Shown piece after piece: positions 42,332 through 53,100 of a stretch of 64,000 nucleotides of DNA (positions are counted from its first letter, which is position 1; every line of letters begins with the position of its first letter). The translations under genes were made by a program, and so were the position numbers. The notes under the pieces are model-generated. The model was not told the DNA's origin. It made no database searches and was given only the letters and a program-made list of their open reading frames with translations. The stretch is taken from assembly GCA_033557465.1 (NCBI GenBank), contig CM066033.1, forward strand, positions 711,623,637 through 711,687,636, written 5' to 3'. Source of the stretch: Ichthyophis bannanicus (lineage: Eukaryota > Chordata > Amphibia > Gymnophiona > Ichthyophiidae).

Positions 42332-43474
42332 ATGAGGCGGACTCGGGCTGTGGTGGTTCCCGTGGGAGGTCGGTTGCAGGAATTTTACCCGGCTTGGGTC
42401 CGTCTTACGTCGGATCGGTGGGTCCTGGAGGTCATTCGCGAGGGTTACGCGTTGGAGTTTCACAAGCCCGTGCGCGATTCCTTCATTCGTTCTCCTTGCG
42501 TGGCGCCGGCCAAGATGCGTGCGGTTTCCGAGACACTTCAGTGGCTGGTGCAGCTGGGGGCGGTAGTTCCCGTTCCCGAGGCTCAGTGCGCGTCCGGTCG
42601 ATACTCGATTTATTTCGTGGTGCCAAAAAAGGAGGGCACCTTTCGGCCCATTTTGGATTTGAAGCGGGTCAATCGTTGTCTCCGTGTGTCTCACTTTCGG
42701 ATGGAGACCCTGCGCTCTGTGATAGCAGCGGTCCGCGCGGGGGAGTTTCTTACCTCTCTGGATCTGACGGAGGCGTACCTTCATATTCCCATTCGTCTGG
42801 AGCACCAAAGATATCTCCGGTTTGCTCTTCCTATGGGGCATGTCCAGTTTCAGGCGTTGCCTTTCGGCCTGGCGACGGCTCCGCGCACCTTCACCAAGGT
42901 CATGGTGGTGGTGGCGGCGGCGGCTCTTCGCAAAGAGGGGGTGCTTGTCCATCCGTACCTGGACGACTGGTTGATACGGGCCAAGTCCCGGGAAGAAAGC
43001 GCGCTGGCCACAGCCCGAGTAGTGGAGTTGTTGGAAAGTCTGGGCTGGGTGGTCAACCTAGCGAAGAGCAACTTGGTTCCGTCGCAGTCCCTGGAATTTT
43101 TAGGGGCCCGTTTCGACACTCGGAAAGCGATGGTGTTCCTTCCAGATCAGCGGGTTCAGCGTCTCCGCGGGTTAGTTCAGAATTTTTTGTCCACCCCGGC
43201 TCCGACAGGGTGGCGATATCTGCAGTTGTTAGGCACGATGGCGGCCGCGATAGAGCTTGTGCCGTGGGCCCGGGCCAATATGAGGCCCTTGCAAGCGATG
43301 TTGCTTCGTCGGTGGTCCCCTCAACGGGACGAATTGTCGCGACGGTTGGTCTGTCCTCTGGAAGTACAGCAGGCACTTCTGTGGTGGTTGCATCCAGGCA
43401 GTCTCTCCGCGGGCATGCCGCTGGAGCCGCCGTCGTGGAGACTCCTTACGACGGATGCGAGCCTCTTGGGCTGA
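42332..43474 (+). pseudogene. Element F reverse transcriptase and start of RNase H
   Basis: The frame is open from 42110, overlapping gag; the first ATG after gag is 42332. RT motifs: VVPKKEGTFRPILDLKRVNRCL, FLTSLDLTEAYLHIPI, LPFGLATAPRTFTKVM and HPYLDDWLI (about 42950-42975). Thumb/connection LEFLGARFDTRKAMVFLP and LLGTMAAAIELVPWARANMRPL. RNase H starts TTDASLLG and is cut by TGA at 43472-43474, where element G has Trp. After the stop the same phase continues briefly with GAHCDGRFAQG before moving to the recombinase frame near 43590. Confidence 0.85.
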
Positions 43475-43589
43475 GGGGCTCATTGCGACGGCCGGTTTGC
43501 CCAGGGGTGCTGGTCGTCGGAGGAGAGGACGTGGTCCATCAACCGCTTGGAGATGCGAGCGTTTTTCTTTGCGCTGCGGGAGTTTCAGG

Positions 43590-45270
43590 GGACTCTGATC
43601 AGCAGGCGGTGCGAGTGCTGTCCGACAATGCGTCGACAGTGGCGTACATCAATCGTCAAGGCGGCACGGGCAGTGCTGCCCTGGAGGCCGAGGCGGCCCA
43701 GCTGTTAGAGTGGGCCGAGGGCCATCTCCGGGCTCTGTCGGCTCAGCATGTCGCAGGCGTAGACAATGTCGAGGCGGACTTTCTCAGTCGCTGGAGGCTG
43801 GATCCGGGAGAGTGGCGGCTGCATCCGAGCGTCTTCGAGCTGTTAGTCCGGCGCTGGGGCCTCCCGTGGATGGATCTTATGGCAACCTTCGAGTCGGCTC
43901 AGGTACCGCAGTTCTTCAGCCGGCGTCGGGAGCGAATGTCGGAAGGTCTCGACGCGTTGGCGCAGCAGTGGCCGTCGGCAGGTCTTCTTTGTGTTTCCAC
44001 CTTGGGCCCTGATAGGTCGAGTAGTGCAGCGCATCGAGCGGCACCGTGGTCGGGTGATTTTGATAGCCCCCGACTGGCCGCGACGGCCTTGGTATGCGGA
44101 TGTAGTGCAGTTGCTCGTGGACAGCCCGTGGCGTCTTCCATGTCGGCCGGACCTTTTGCTGCAGGGTCCGTTACGTATGCCTCAGGTGAGTCGGTTCTCT
44201 CTTACGGCTTGGCTCTTGAGAGGGCTAGGCTGAGGGCTCGGGGATACTCGCCCGTGGTCATTTCCACCATGCTGCAGGCGCGTCTGCGTTCCACCTCCTT
44301 AGCGTACATTCGAGTCTGGCGCATATTTGAGTCTTGGTGTGCGGGACGTCGCATTCGGCCCTTGGAGGCGTCTGTGCCTCACATCCTGGAGTTCTTGCAG
44401 GATGGGGTAGATAAAGGTTTAGCGGCTAGTTCCCTCAGGGTGCAGTTGGCGGCCATTTCCTGCTATCGGGGTAAGGTTCGTGGCCGATCCTTGGGGTCCC
44501 TGGAGGACGTTCGCAGATTTTTACGAGCGGTCTTGCTTATTCGGCCTCCTGTGCGTGCCTCGGTCCCGGCGTGGGTTTTGAATTTGGTGTTGGAGGCGTT
44601 GGTTAGGGCGCCGTTTGAGCCTTTGGGGGAGGCTTCCCTTAAGGATCTTACCTTGAAAACGGTGTTTTTGGTGGCGATTTACTCGGCGCGTCGCATTTCC
44701 GAGTTGCAGGCCTTATCTTGTAGGGAGCCATATCTGTCTTTCTTTCCGCAGAAGGTCGTACTACGTACCGTGCCGGCTTTTCTGCCTAAGGTGGTTTCGG
44801 CCTTTCATGTTAATCAGGTAGTTACGCTTCCCGGATTCTCGGCGCAACAGAATAAGGATTCTGGGGGTCGGCTGCGTTTATTGGATGTGCGGCGCATTCT
44901 GCGGAAATACCTTGCCTGGACAGAACCTTTCCGAAGATCTGATCGGTTGTTTGTCGCCTTCGGGGGGCCGCGCAAGGGGGAAGCGGCGGCGAAGGCTTCA
45001 ATTTCCCGTTGGCTGAAGTCGGCTATTGCGTCTGCTTATGTTTTGAAGGGTCGAGTTGTCCCGGACGGGCTCCGGGCGCATTCCACGCGGGCGCAAGCGG
45101 CGTCTTGGGCGGAAGTCAGTCTGGTTCCCGTGGGGGACATTTGCAGAGCGGCGACCTGGTCGTCGTTGCATTCTTTTGTGAAACATTATCGATTGGATGT
45201 GCAGGCAGAGGGGGATAGTGGCTTCGGGTCTGCGGTTCTTCAGGCTGGGCTCGCTGCCCCCTCCCGGTGA
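43590..45270 (+). CDS. Element F RNase H remainder and tyrosine recombinase
   Basis: This is the meaningful part of an open frame spanning 42394-45270. It opens with the RNase H end, VRVLSDNASTVAYINRQGG and HVAGVDNVEADFLSR, and the connection WMDLMATFESAQVPQFFSRR. A stretch near 44010-44130 is out of register with element G. The recombinase has a core-binding domain LRSTSLAYIRVWRIFESWC and SLRVQLAAISCYRGKVRG. Catalytic residues are Arg in SARRISELQAL (about 44690), the HSTR box (about 45078-45090) and Tyr in KHYRLDVQ (about 45187). All the landmarks are present, making this the best candidate for a functional recombinase in the window. It ends at 45268-45270. Confidence 0.8.
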
Positions 45271-45296
45271 CTGCACTGCTCTGTTACATCCTCTAT

Positions 45297-45405
45297 GGTT
45301 CCGGGACTGGACTAGAGGGACGAAAAGGAAGAGTAAATTAGACTTACCTGCTAATTGTTGTTCCTTACGGAACTCTAGTCCAGTCCCGGAGCCTTCCCTG
45401 GATAT
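45297..45405 (+). repeat. Internal complementary region of element F
   Basis: Left half GGTTCCGGGACTGGACTAGAGGGACGAAAAGGAA complements the left end. Right half GAGTAAATTAGACTTACCTGCTAATTGTTGTTCC... complements the right end. The switch is near 45331. Confidence 0.9.
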
Positions 45406-45785
45406 CGTCAGCTCGCTAGCCTGTGCTGGGGGTTCGTTGTGTTTCAAGCATGTCAGCGAAAAAAAAAAAACAAACGAACTGAACGACCTCTAAGGTGCTA
45501 AGCGGACGGTAGGGTAAGAAATCCCGACCGGGTTTAGCAAAGTGGAAGGGCACCGGTAAGTAAGCCTTGTTTCCTTGTTGGGGCCTTTCCCTACTGAGCA
45601 GCTTGCCCTTCGGCTGTCGGCGGGGGCTCTCCCATGGGCATAGACTGGAGCCATGGGGGAGTCTTGGTGGCTTGGCTGGGGGGTAATAGACCGTTTTGGT
45701 CCGTAGTTCCTGTGGGTTTCTATTTTTCCCTTACTGTCTTCTAATTTGTTTATTTGTTGCTCTGCTTAGCTGTGCTTTGTCAATA

Positions 45786-45948
45786 GGTACTGAGGATAGT
45801 GGGCGGTCCTTGCCTAGTTATACCAGAGGTGCTAAAGTGATGTCATTCAGTCTCCAAAGCTGCTGGATGGGATTGACAACTCTATGGTTCTGGGACTGGA
45901 CTAGAGTTCCGTAAGGAACAACAATTAGCAGGTAAGTCTAATTTACTC
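45786..45948 (+). repeat. Right terminal repeat and extension of element F
   Basis: Inverted copy of the left end to about 45910, then a right-only extension (ACAACAATTAGCAGGTAAGTC) ending at ATTTACTC. 45406-45785, between this and the internal region, is non-coding. Confidence 0.9.
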
Positions 45949-46938
45949 TTTTCTGTGAACCATGTCTCCGTAACTGCCACTAAATCCAAGTCAGTCTCTT
46001 CTATTAAAGTCTCAACATCTGGGATATTATTTCCCATGCTACGGGCATTTATACACACCACTTTCTAGATGTTGCCCATTTCTACAGAGGTATTTAATGT
46101 TTCACTTATCTGGGGGCTCTCACCACTTACTTGGGAGGGCTCTCTTCTCCCATCCCCATCAAATCTAATTTAAAGCCCTCTTAAGTAGGTAAGCTAGTCT
46201 GCTGCTGAAAATGCTTCAACCCTTCTTGAACAGATGGACACCATCTCTGCTTTGCAGCCCTTGAAATATCATCCCATGGTCCAGGGAACCAAAACACTCT
46301 CAATGATACCATCCGCGCAGCCATGCAGTCATCTCCAGGATGCGAGCTTCTCTGAAGATGAATCCCTCAACAGGGAGGATTGAAGAGAACACCACCTGTG
46401 CACTTATCTGCTTCACCCTCTGTCCCAGAGCCGTGAAGTCACATTTGATATGTTCAGAGGGATACCTAGCAGTGTAATTTGTGCCGACATGGATGAGCAA
46501 CATAGATAATAGTCAGTAGGCTTGATGAGTCTCTGCAAATTCTCTCTGTAACATCTCCGATTTTGGCACTTGGCAGGCAGCACACCTCAAATCTAGTCGG
46601 CAGATGGATGCCTCAGTACCTCTCAGGAGAGAGTCACCAATCACCACTACCCTTTGCTTCGTTGTGGTGACTAACTCTTGAACTTTGGGGTACTCGAGCT
46701 GTGGTTCTTTCCTTTCCTCAGATGCTCCCACCTCCTCCTCTTTCAGGGCTATTTACTGGTTCTTCAATTCAAGGGGGGTGGAGTTGGAGTCTTGTTACTG
46801 CAGGTTCATGTTGACTCTTCTCCAACCTTCTTCCTTCTGTAGCATCCTATCTGCATCTCTGGATGTTTCAAGAAGCATCTCATCAATGTACTTTCACCGT
46901 CTCAAATGCTGCTCATTCTTGCCACCTTTTCCCTACAT
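45949..46938 (-). mobile_element. Host CR1 LINE, piece 5 of 5 (ORF1 and start of ORF2)
   Basis: 45949-46100 encodes the first residues of the endonuclease on the minus strand (NARSMGNNIPDVETLI-like, DLVAVTETWF-like text). 46150-46938 is ORF1 with an SGNH esterase domain: VVVIGDSLLRGTEASIC near 46630, LLIHVGTNYTARYP near 46490 and SRDGVHLFKKG near 46240. A Glu-rich, possibly coiled-coil N-terminal part lies at 46740-46930. Frameshifts near 46505 and 46295 break it. It abuts the 3' end of another CR1 at 46937. Confidence 0.8.
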
Positions 46939-49900
46939 AGTAACATAATATATGACGGCAGATAAAGACGACTATGGTCCATCTAGTCTGCCCAGCAAGG
47001 TGGCAAGAGTAGGTGCACCTGCAGCTCCGTGCAGATCACCCCTCCCCATGCCTTTGTTTAAGGGTGTACCCACCGCCCAGTGTAGGGTCACCCCTATTTA
47101 TTGATATATAAGAGGTAGTTATATTTTGTTTTGATTTTATCCTGTTGCTATAAAGGGATCTACTGTGTCTGTCCCATGCCATTTTGAATTATGCCACTGT
47201 ATTTGCCCCCACCACTTCCATCGGGAGGGCATTCCAAGCATCCACCACCCTTTCAGTGAAAAAGTATTTTCTAATATTACCTTTCAGTTTACCCCCTTAC
47301 AGCTTCATGTTATGTCTTCTAGTTTTACAGCTTCCTGTCTTTGGACGAGGTTTGTCTGTTCATTAATACGCTTTAAGTATTTAAAGGTCTGAATCATATC
47401 TCTCCTGTCCCTGCTCTCCTCCAGAGTGTACATATTTAGGTCTTCAAGTCTCTTCTCATAAGTCTTCTGATGCAGTTTCTAAATCATTTTGGTCACCTTC
47501 CTCTGAACCGTTGCCAGCCTTTTTTTTGTCTTTTGCGATAAATGGTCTCCAAGACTGAACACAATATTCCAAGTGAGGCCTCACCAGCGACTTGTACAGT
47601 GGCATTAGTACCTCTTCCTTTCTGCTGGTAATTCCTCTGTATGCAACCCATCATCCTTCTGGTTTTTGCCATTGCCTTGCCACACTGTTTCACCACCTTG
47701 AGATTGTCAGAAACAATCACTCCGAGGTCCTTCTCCTGGTCCGTGCACACCAACCTATCTTACCCCTTTCGCATACAATTCCCTTGGATTTCTGCTTCCC
47801 AAGTGCATGACAGTACACTTCTTCGCATTAAATCTTAACTGCCAAGCATTTGACCATTCTTCCAGCTTTTGTAGATCTTTCCTCATGTTTTCCACTCCTT
47901 CAGGGGAGTCCACTCTGTTGCAAACTTTCGTGTCATCTACAAAAAGAAAGACTTTTCCATTCAGTTCTTCAGCAGTATCACTCACAAATACATTGAACAG
48001 ATACCGGTCCCAGGACCGAACCCTGGGGCACACCGCTAATCACATTCCTTTCATCTGAGTGAGTTCCGTTTACCGTCACCTTCTGTCGTCTGTCAACGAA
48101 TTTCTGATCCAGTTCACCACCTTGGGACCCATCCCCAAGCTGTTTAGTTTATTGATAAGCCTCCTATGAGGAACAGTATCAAAGACTTTGCTGAAATCTA
48201 GGTAGATCACATCCATTGCATGCCCTTGATCTATTTCTCTGGTCACCTACCTAGTCAAAGAACTCAATCAGATTTGTTTGGCAAGATCGTCTTTTGGTAA
48301 AACCATGTTTCCTCGGATCATGCAACCTGTTGGTTTTGAGGAAGTCCACTATTTGCTCTTTCAGGAGCGCCTCCATTACTTTTCCTGCCACCGAGGTAAG
48401 GCTTACTGGCCTGTAGTTTGTCACTTTTTTTTCTTGCTGCCACTTTTGTGGAGAGGTACCACATCAGCCCTTCTCCAGTCCTGTGGCACTTTTCCAGTCT
48501 CCAAGGATCTTTTAAAAACATCCTTTAACGGCCCTGCAAGAACCTCTCTGAGCTCTTTCAGTATCCTGGGATGTATTGCATCCAGTCCATGGTCTTGGCC
48601 ACTTTGAGTTATGCAAGCTGCTCTAACACATGAATGGCATGGCATCTACTCCATTCCCATTTGTAATCACAGGTGGTCCTCCAGGATTTTCTCTAGTAAA
48701 AAGTATTTGTTTAGCATTTTCGCTTTTTCACTTTCACTTTCCACAAATCTGTTCTCAGCACTTTTGAGTCCTGTAATTTCACCTCTGATTTTCCTTCTCT
48801 CCCGAATATACCTGAAAAACGTTTTGTCGCCACACTTCACATCTTTAGCCATCTTTATTTCTCTTTTAGCTTGATCCTGTATTCTTTTCTGTGTTCCTCT
48901 GTTTGTGAACTTTTGAATTTTGTGAAAGCTGTGTTTTTTGCCTTTCTTTGTGCAGCTACTTCTTTGGAGAAACTAATAGGTTTCCTTTTCCTCTTGTTTT
49001 TATTTACTTTCCTTACATATGTATCTGTTGCTACTTTTATTGCTTCCTTTAGTTTAGCCCATTGCAATTCCACTTCCCTTATCCCTTCCCACCCTGTCAA
49101 CTCCTCCTTCAGGTACTTGGCCATTTTAATTAAGTCGGTGTTTTTGAAATGAAGGACTTTGAGCTTGCTGTAATTGGATTCTACTTTGGCTTTTATCTCA
49201 AACCACACCGTGTGATGATCGCTGCTGCTCATATGGGCACCCACACAAATATTCAACACACTATCTCCATTGGTGAGCACTAAATCCAGTACCGAGCACT
49301 TCTTGGTCGGTTCCATCACCATTTGTCTAAGTAACGCATCTTGGAAGGCATCCACAATTTTTTTACTACTTTCCAGATTTGCAGAATGTAATACTCCAAT
49401 CCACATTGGAAAGATTAAAGTCACCCAATTTGATCACTTCCCCCTTCATGGCTATCTTTGCAATATCAGCAGTCAATTCGCTATCCATTTCTTCATTTTG
49501 AGTTGGAGGCTTGTAGACTACACCAGTTTGGATGATAGTGCCATCTTCTCTTTCCAACACAATCCACAGCGCTTATTCTTTTTCCTATGTCCCTTGCATT
49601 TCAGCAATTTTAATATTGCTTTTGACATATAGGGCTGCTACTCCTCCTTTTCTACCCTCTCTATCTCTTCTAAATAGATTATAGCCAGCTATGGCTATAT
49701 CCCATTCATGTGACTTGTTAAATTATGTTTCTGTAATGGCCACAATGTCCAAGTCCATTTCCACCATTAGGGCTTCCAGATCAGGAATTTTGCCTTGGCT
49801 AGGCTTTGAGCATTTGTGCTCATTGCTTTCCAGTATTCGTTGACTGGCTTGCCTGTATTTTGCATGGATTTTGTTCTACACGCCCCTTCCCACTTTCCAT

Positions 49901-50000
49901 TGATGTGGGGTTTAAAAGTGTAGCCGTTTCCAGTGTCACTTTGCTTTTGCTGGGAGTGACGTCCTGAACTTGTCCTTCTCTATCTGTCACCCCGTAAGTG
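46937..50000 (-). mobile_element. CR1 LINE number 2, ORF2 and 3' end
   Basis: On the plus strand the 3' end appears first (TAACATAATATATGACGGCA, AGACGACTATGGTCC, ATCTAGTCTGCCCAG). Minus-strand frames then give the RT C-terminus (47493-47753: QEKDLGVIVSDNLKVVKQ), VFLFVDDTKVCN (48033-47755; FADD to FVDD), and RT N-terminus 48645-48421 (GLDAIHPRILKELREVLAG). The linker (49424-48855) and endonuclease (VLEREDGTIIQTGVVYKPPTQ, VIKLGDFNLSNVDW) follow up to about 49750. ORF1 is not evident, so it seems 5'-truncated near 50000. Stops and frameshifts are many. Confidence 0.8.
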
Positions 50001-50730
50001 TCCCTGGCCAGTAGGCCTTAGCTGTGAATGAACTGACAACTCCACAAGCACACAAAGAAAGTTCTTCTTTGTTGTATAGAAAAAAAAGACTTTATCCTTT
50101 AAGAATGAACAGCAAAACCCCCTTCAAGAATTAGTTAAAAAAAAGACAGCCAAACCCCTTTAAGATTTAGCTTTTAAAAAAGAATACCTTAGCTCCTTTG
50201 AGAGCTTTCAGGCAGAGTATTACCTTACTTTGTAATGGAGTTCATTTCATGCTTGACCACCTTCAACTTCCCTTGGTTCATACTTCATACGTTCCATGTC
50301 CCATTATGTAAGACAGCTTTGCAGTTTGATTCTCATTTCATGCACAGCTACATCAGCAGTCAGTCCCGAGGGCTTTTATCCAACCACATCATAAATGCTG
50401 GCTTTACTCTGAAAAGTCTTCAGCTCCTCCTCAGTAGCCAGTTGAGTGCCTTCCAACCTGGGGGTCTCATAGTGTAATTTGTTTTGTTGCGACTATTCAT
50501 TAGGTTTTCGTAGCAGATACGTAAGTAGATTGCCAGGTCTTTCTTCCGCGCAGTTTAATTTTAGCGTTGTTGCTGTTGTCACAGAAATGTGATCCTCTGC
50601 CGCCAACACCGTCCCATTCTGCTGCATCCCAGATGTATACGTTTCTGTGGAAACATTTTTTTCTTAAAACCTTTCTCTGGATTCAAACAGAATCAAATCA
50701 ACAAGTTCCAGTAATGAAGCAGTTTCCTTC
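50001..50730. other. Unrecognised stretch before the ORF1-only L1
   Basis: A-rich on the plus strand around 50080-50190, otherwise mixed composition. The only frame (50235-50477) has no recognisable motif. Its 3' part, AGAAACATTTTAG at 50731-50743, is the target site of the next element. Confidence 0.3.
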
Positions 50731-50743
50731 AGAAACATTTTAG
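50731..50743 (+). repeat. Left target-site duplication of the ORF1-only L1
   Basis: AGAAACATTTTAG, repeated exactly at 53131-53143 directly after the poly(A) tail. Confidence 0.9.
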
Positions 50744-51632
50744 GGGAGCGTTTCCATCTTGTGTCCAGATCCAGTGCAGGAGAGGAGGCTGGTTCTGTGG
50801 CTGGCGGCTCTGCGGGCACTCGGCTGACGTCACCACCGGGTCCTGGTAAAAGCCCTTGCCGACTTGTGCTTCTCGGGAGCGTTTCCATCTTGTGTCCAGA
50901 TCCAGTGCAGGAGAGGAGGCTGGTTCTGTGGCTGGCGGCTCTGCGGGCACTCGGCTGACGTCACCACCGGGTCCTGGTAAAAGCCCTTGCCGACTTGTGC
51001 TTCTCGGGAGCGTTTCCATCTTGTGTCCAGATCCAGTGCAGGAGAGGAGGCTGGTTCTGTGGCTGGCGGCTCTGCGGGCACTCGGCTGACGTCACCACCG
51101 GGTCCTGGTAAAAGCCCTTGCCGACTTGTGCTTCTCGGGAGCGTTTCCATCTTGTGTCCAGATCCAGTGCAGGAGAGGAGGCTGGTTCTGTGGCTGGCGG
51201 CTCTGCGGGCACTCGGCTGACGTCACCACCGGGTCCTGGTAAAAGCCCTTGCCGACTTGTGCTTCTCGGGAGCGTTTCCATCTTGTGTCCAGATCCAGTG
51301 CAGGAGAGGAGGCTGGTTCTGTGGCTGGCGGCTCTGCGGGCACTCGGCTGACGTCACCACCGGGTCCTGGTAAAAGCCCTTGCCGACTTGTGCTTCTCGG
51401 GAGTGTTTCCATCTTGTGTCCAGATCCAGTGCAGGAGAGGAGGCTGGTTCTGTGGCTGGCGGCTCTGCGGGCACTCGGCTGACGTCACCACCGGGTCCTG
51501 GTAAAAGCCCTTGCCGATTTGTGCTTCTCGGGAGCGTTTCCATCTTGTGTCCAGATCCAGTGCAGGAGAGGAGGCTGGTTCTGTGGCTGGCGGCTCTGCG
51601 GGCACTCGGCTGACGTCATCAACGGGTCCTTC
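50744..51632 (+). repeat. 131-bp tandem monomers with CRE-type sites (7 copies)
   Basis: Units start at about 50745, 50876, 51007, 51138, 51269, 51400 and 51531, the last one about 100 bases long. Copies are nearly identical; the unit at 51400 has GAGTG for GAGCG and the one before 51531 has GATTTG for GACTTG. Every unit has the palindrome TGACGTCA, the canonical ATF/CREB site. Arrangement directly upstream of an L1 ORF1 suggests a monomer promoter, as in some mammalian L1 families. The frames of 77 and 106 codons that run through it on both strands are repeat artefacts. Confidence 0.92.
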
Positions 51633-51719
51633 TTATCTTGATCTCACACGGCGCTAGCCGTTGGCGCGTTTTCAAAGGGGCGCGTTTCTAAGGGGGTTGT
51701 TTGGCCCCTTGTGAGCCCC

Positions 51720-51735
51720 TTTTGAGCCATCTTGG
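51720..51735 (-). promoter_or_regulatory. YY1-like site before the L1 ORF1
   Basis: GAGCCATCTTGGAGC on the plus strand is the reverse of a CCAAGATGGC core, the YY1 consensus found at L1 promoters. A similar core (CCAAGATGGCGG) stands at 61154 before the other L1 ORF1, in the opposite orientation. Function is inferred. Confidence 0.4.
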
Positions 51736-51758
51736 AGCCCTGGTGTTAGAGTTGGGGC

Positions 51759-52862
51759 ATGCCAGGTGGTAAGCGCAAGAAGAAGCTGGTGGCCGATGAA
51801 TCCCAAGCGGGGGCAATTGAGAAGCACTTGGTTTCTACACCACGGCCCGCCATACCAGGTACTGTGCCTCTGGTTCCTGTCACAGAAGGTGCGAGTTTAA
51901 GCTCAATCGAGCGTACCCCACCGCTTCCTCCTGGTTTCCTTGAGCTTTCTAAGGAAGCTTCCTTTGTTCCCGATTCACAAAGTTGTCCTCAAGAAGTTGT
52001 GTGGAGTCATTCCTTTTCTCCTGCGCCTTTGCCGGCAACTTCCACGGTATCATTATCAGATGTTTGGACTGTAGTTTCTCGCACGGAGCGTATGTTGTCA
52101 GAGACTGTTTCCAAATTGTGCTTATTTACAAGGGATTCCATTCAAAAGTTTCATGCTCTAGATTCCCAGATCGGTGCTTGTAACTCGGTTCTGGCGAAAC
52201 TAGAGCCTCAAATGGGCAAGTTTTCGGATTTTACGGCTTCTCATGCAAAAGAAAGTTTTCTGCTGCATCAGAAGCTGGAAAACCTGGAAAACTTAGCTCG
52301 CAAAATGAATATTCGTGTTTTGAATTTTCCCACATGTCCCATGTTGTCTCCTACAATACTCTTTAGAAAGTATTTAAAGGATATCCTTCTTTTTCCTCAG
52401 GCTGAGTCTTGTGTTTTGGTTAAATGTTATTATCTTGCTTCGAGAGCTTCTTCTACTCCTGAGGATAAAGAAGAGATTCCTATTTCAGATAAGGCAGATT
52501 TCAATTTAACAGCTTTTCTTGAAGAAACTCAGGATGCCATTATCACTAGAGCCACCTTACTGGTTACTCTTTCCTCTGAAGAGGATAAGATTTCGGTACT
52601 GAAGTCTTATTTTAGGAGGAAAGAGTTCCAGTTTTGTGGCGATAAAGTTTCTATGTTCCCGGATGTTTCTCGGGCTACGCAGCTTCGTAGAAAATCTTTT
52701 CTTTTGTTAAAACCTAGAGTATTGGTTTTGGAAGCTACGTTTTTCTTAAAGTACCCTTGCAAATGCTGCATATCTCTACGTTATGATAAATTTGTCTTTT
52801 ATTCTTCATCTGACTTAGAGAACTGGTTAGTTGAGCGGGAAAAGGTCCATAGTGTACCCTGA
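51759..52862 (+). CDS. L1-clade ORF1 protein, intact (367 aa)
   Basis: ATG 51759 opens MPGGKRKKKL, a basic start shared with the L1 ORF1 at 61221 (MGKKRKQ). A Pro/Ser-rich N-terminal third is followed by a probable coiled coil (about residues 105-185: VVSRTERMLSETVSKL...LHQKLENLENLARKM). Then comes an RRM-like domain starting NIRVLNFPT (about 187) and a C-terminal domain with ATLLVTLSSEEDKISVLKSYF and FLKYPCKCCISL. This is the RNA-binding chaperone that packages L1 RNA. The closest relative in the window is 61221-62465, with the same domain order. No stop or frameshift is present. Confidence 0.85.
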   Translation: MPGGKRKKKLVADESQAGAIEKHLVSTPRPAIPGTVPLVPVTEGASLSSIERTPPLPPGFLELSKEASFVPDSQSCPQEVVWSHSFSPAPLPATSTVSLSDVWTVVSRTERMLSETVSKLCLFTRDSIQKFHALDSQIGACNSVLAKLEPQMGKFSDFTASHAKESFLLHQKLENLENLARKMNIRVLNFPTCPMLSPTILFRKYLKDILLFPQAESCVLVKCYYLASRASSTPEDKEEIPISDKADFNLTAFLEETQDAIITRATLLVTLSSEEDKISVLKSYFRRKEFQFCGDKVSMFPDVSRATQLRRKSFLLLKPRVLVLEATFFLKYPCKCCISLRYDKFVFYSSSDLENWLVEREKVHSVP

Positions 52863-53100
52863 ATAACAGGTTAACAGTGAGGAAACTCGCCTGGCTAGGT
52901 TGGCTGTAGCCCTTGTGGCTGAGCCTTGATTTTCTTATTACAATTTCATGGTTTGATTAGACTCTCCCCGAGACGTGGTTTGGAAGTTTAATGATGATTA
53001 CCTGTTTCTGGTTTATATTTCTTCTTTTATTTTTCTGTATTATTGGTTGTAATTGTTTATCTATTATGACTCTGTAAAAAGTATCTTTATAAATAAAATA

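Larger units (their letters stand above)
39861..45948 (+). mobile_element. DIRS element F (second lineage), best preserved copy
   Basis: A 6.1-kb DIRS element of a lineage distinct from A-E. The left end TTCCTTTTCGTCCCTC starts at 39861 and the right end ...GGTAAGTCTAATTTACTC finishes at about 45948. The internal complementary region is 45297-45405 and contains both. Gag, RT/RNase H and recombinase are all readable; the only clear lesions are TGA at 40948-40950 and TGA at 43472-43474 plus a shift between RT and RNase H phases. The interrupted CR1 is collinear on both sides with no evident target duplication. Confidence 0.9.

Noticed and set aside
42394..43590. Full 958-codon frame as one genuine protein
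   Set aside because: The part before about 43590 overlaps the real RT in another phase and has no domain; only the RNase H end and recombinase part is supported. The openness is reported as a finding instead.
50761..51613. Stacks of identical 77-codon (+) and 106-codon (-) reading frames
   Set aside because: They recur with a period of 131 bases in both directions and follow the tandem monomers exactly; they are repeat artefacts, not proteins.
50744..51632. Possible CRISPR-like array
   Set aside because: The units abut with no unique spacers, the unit is 131 bp, and the context is eukaryotic L1.
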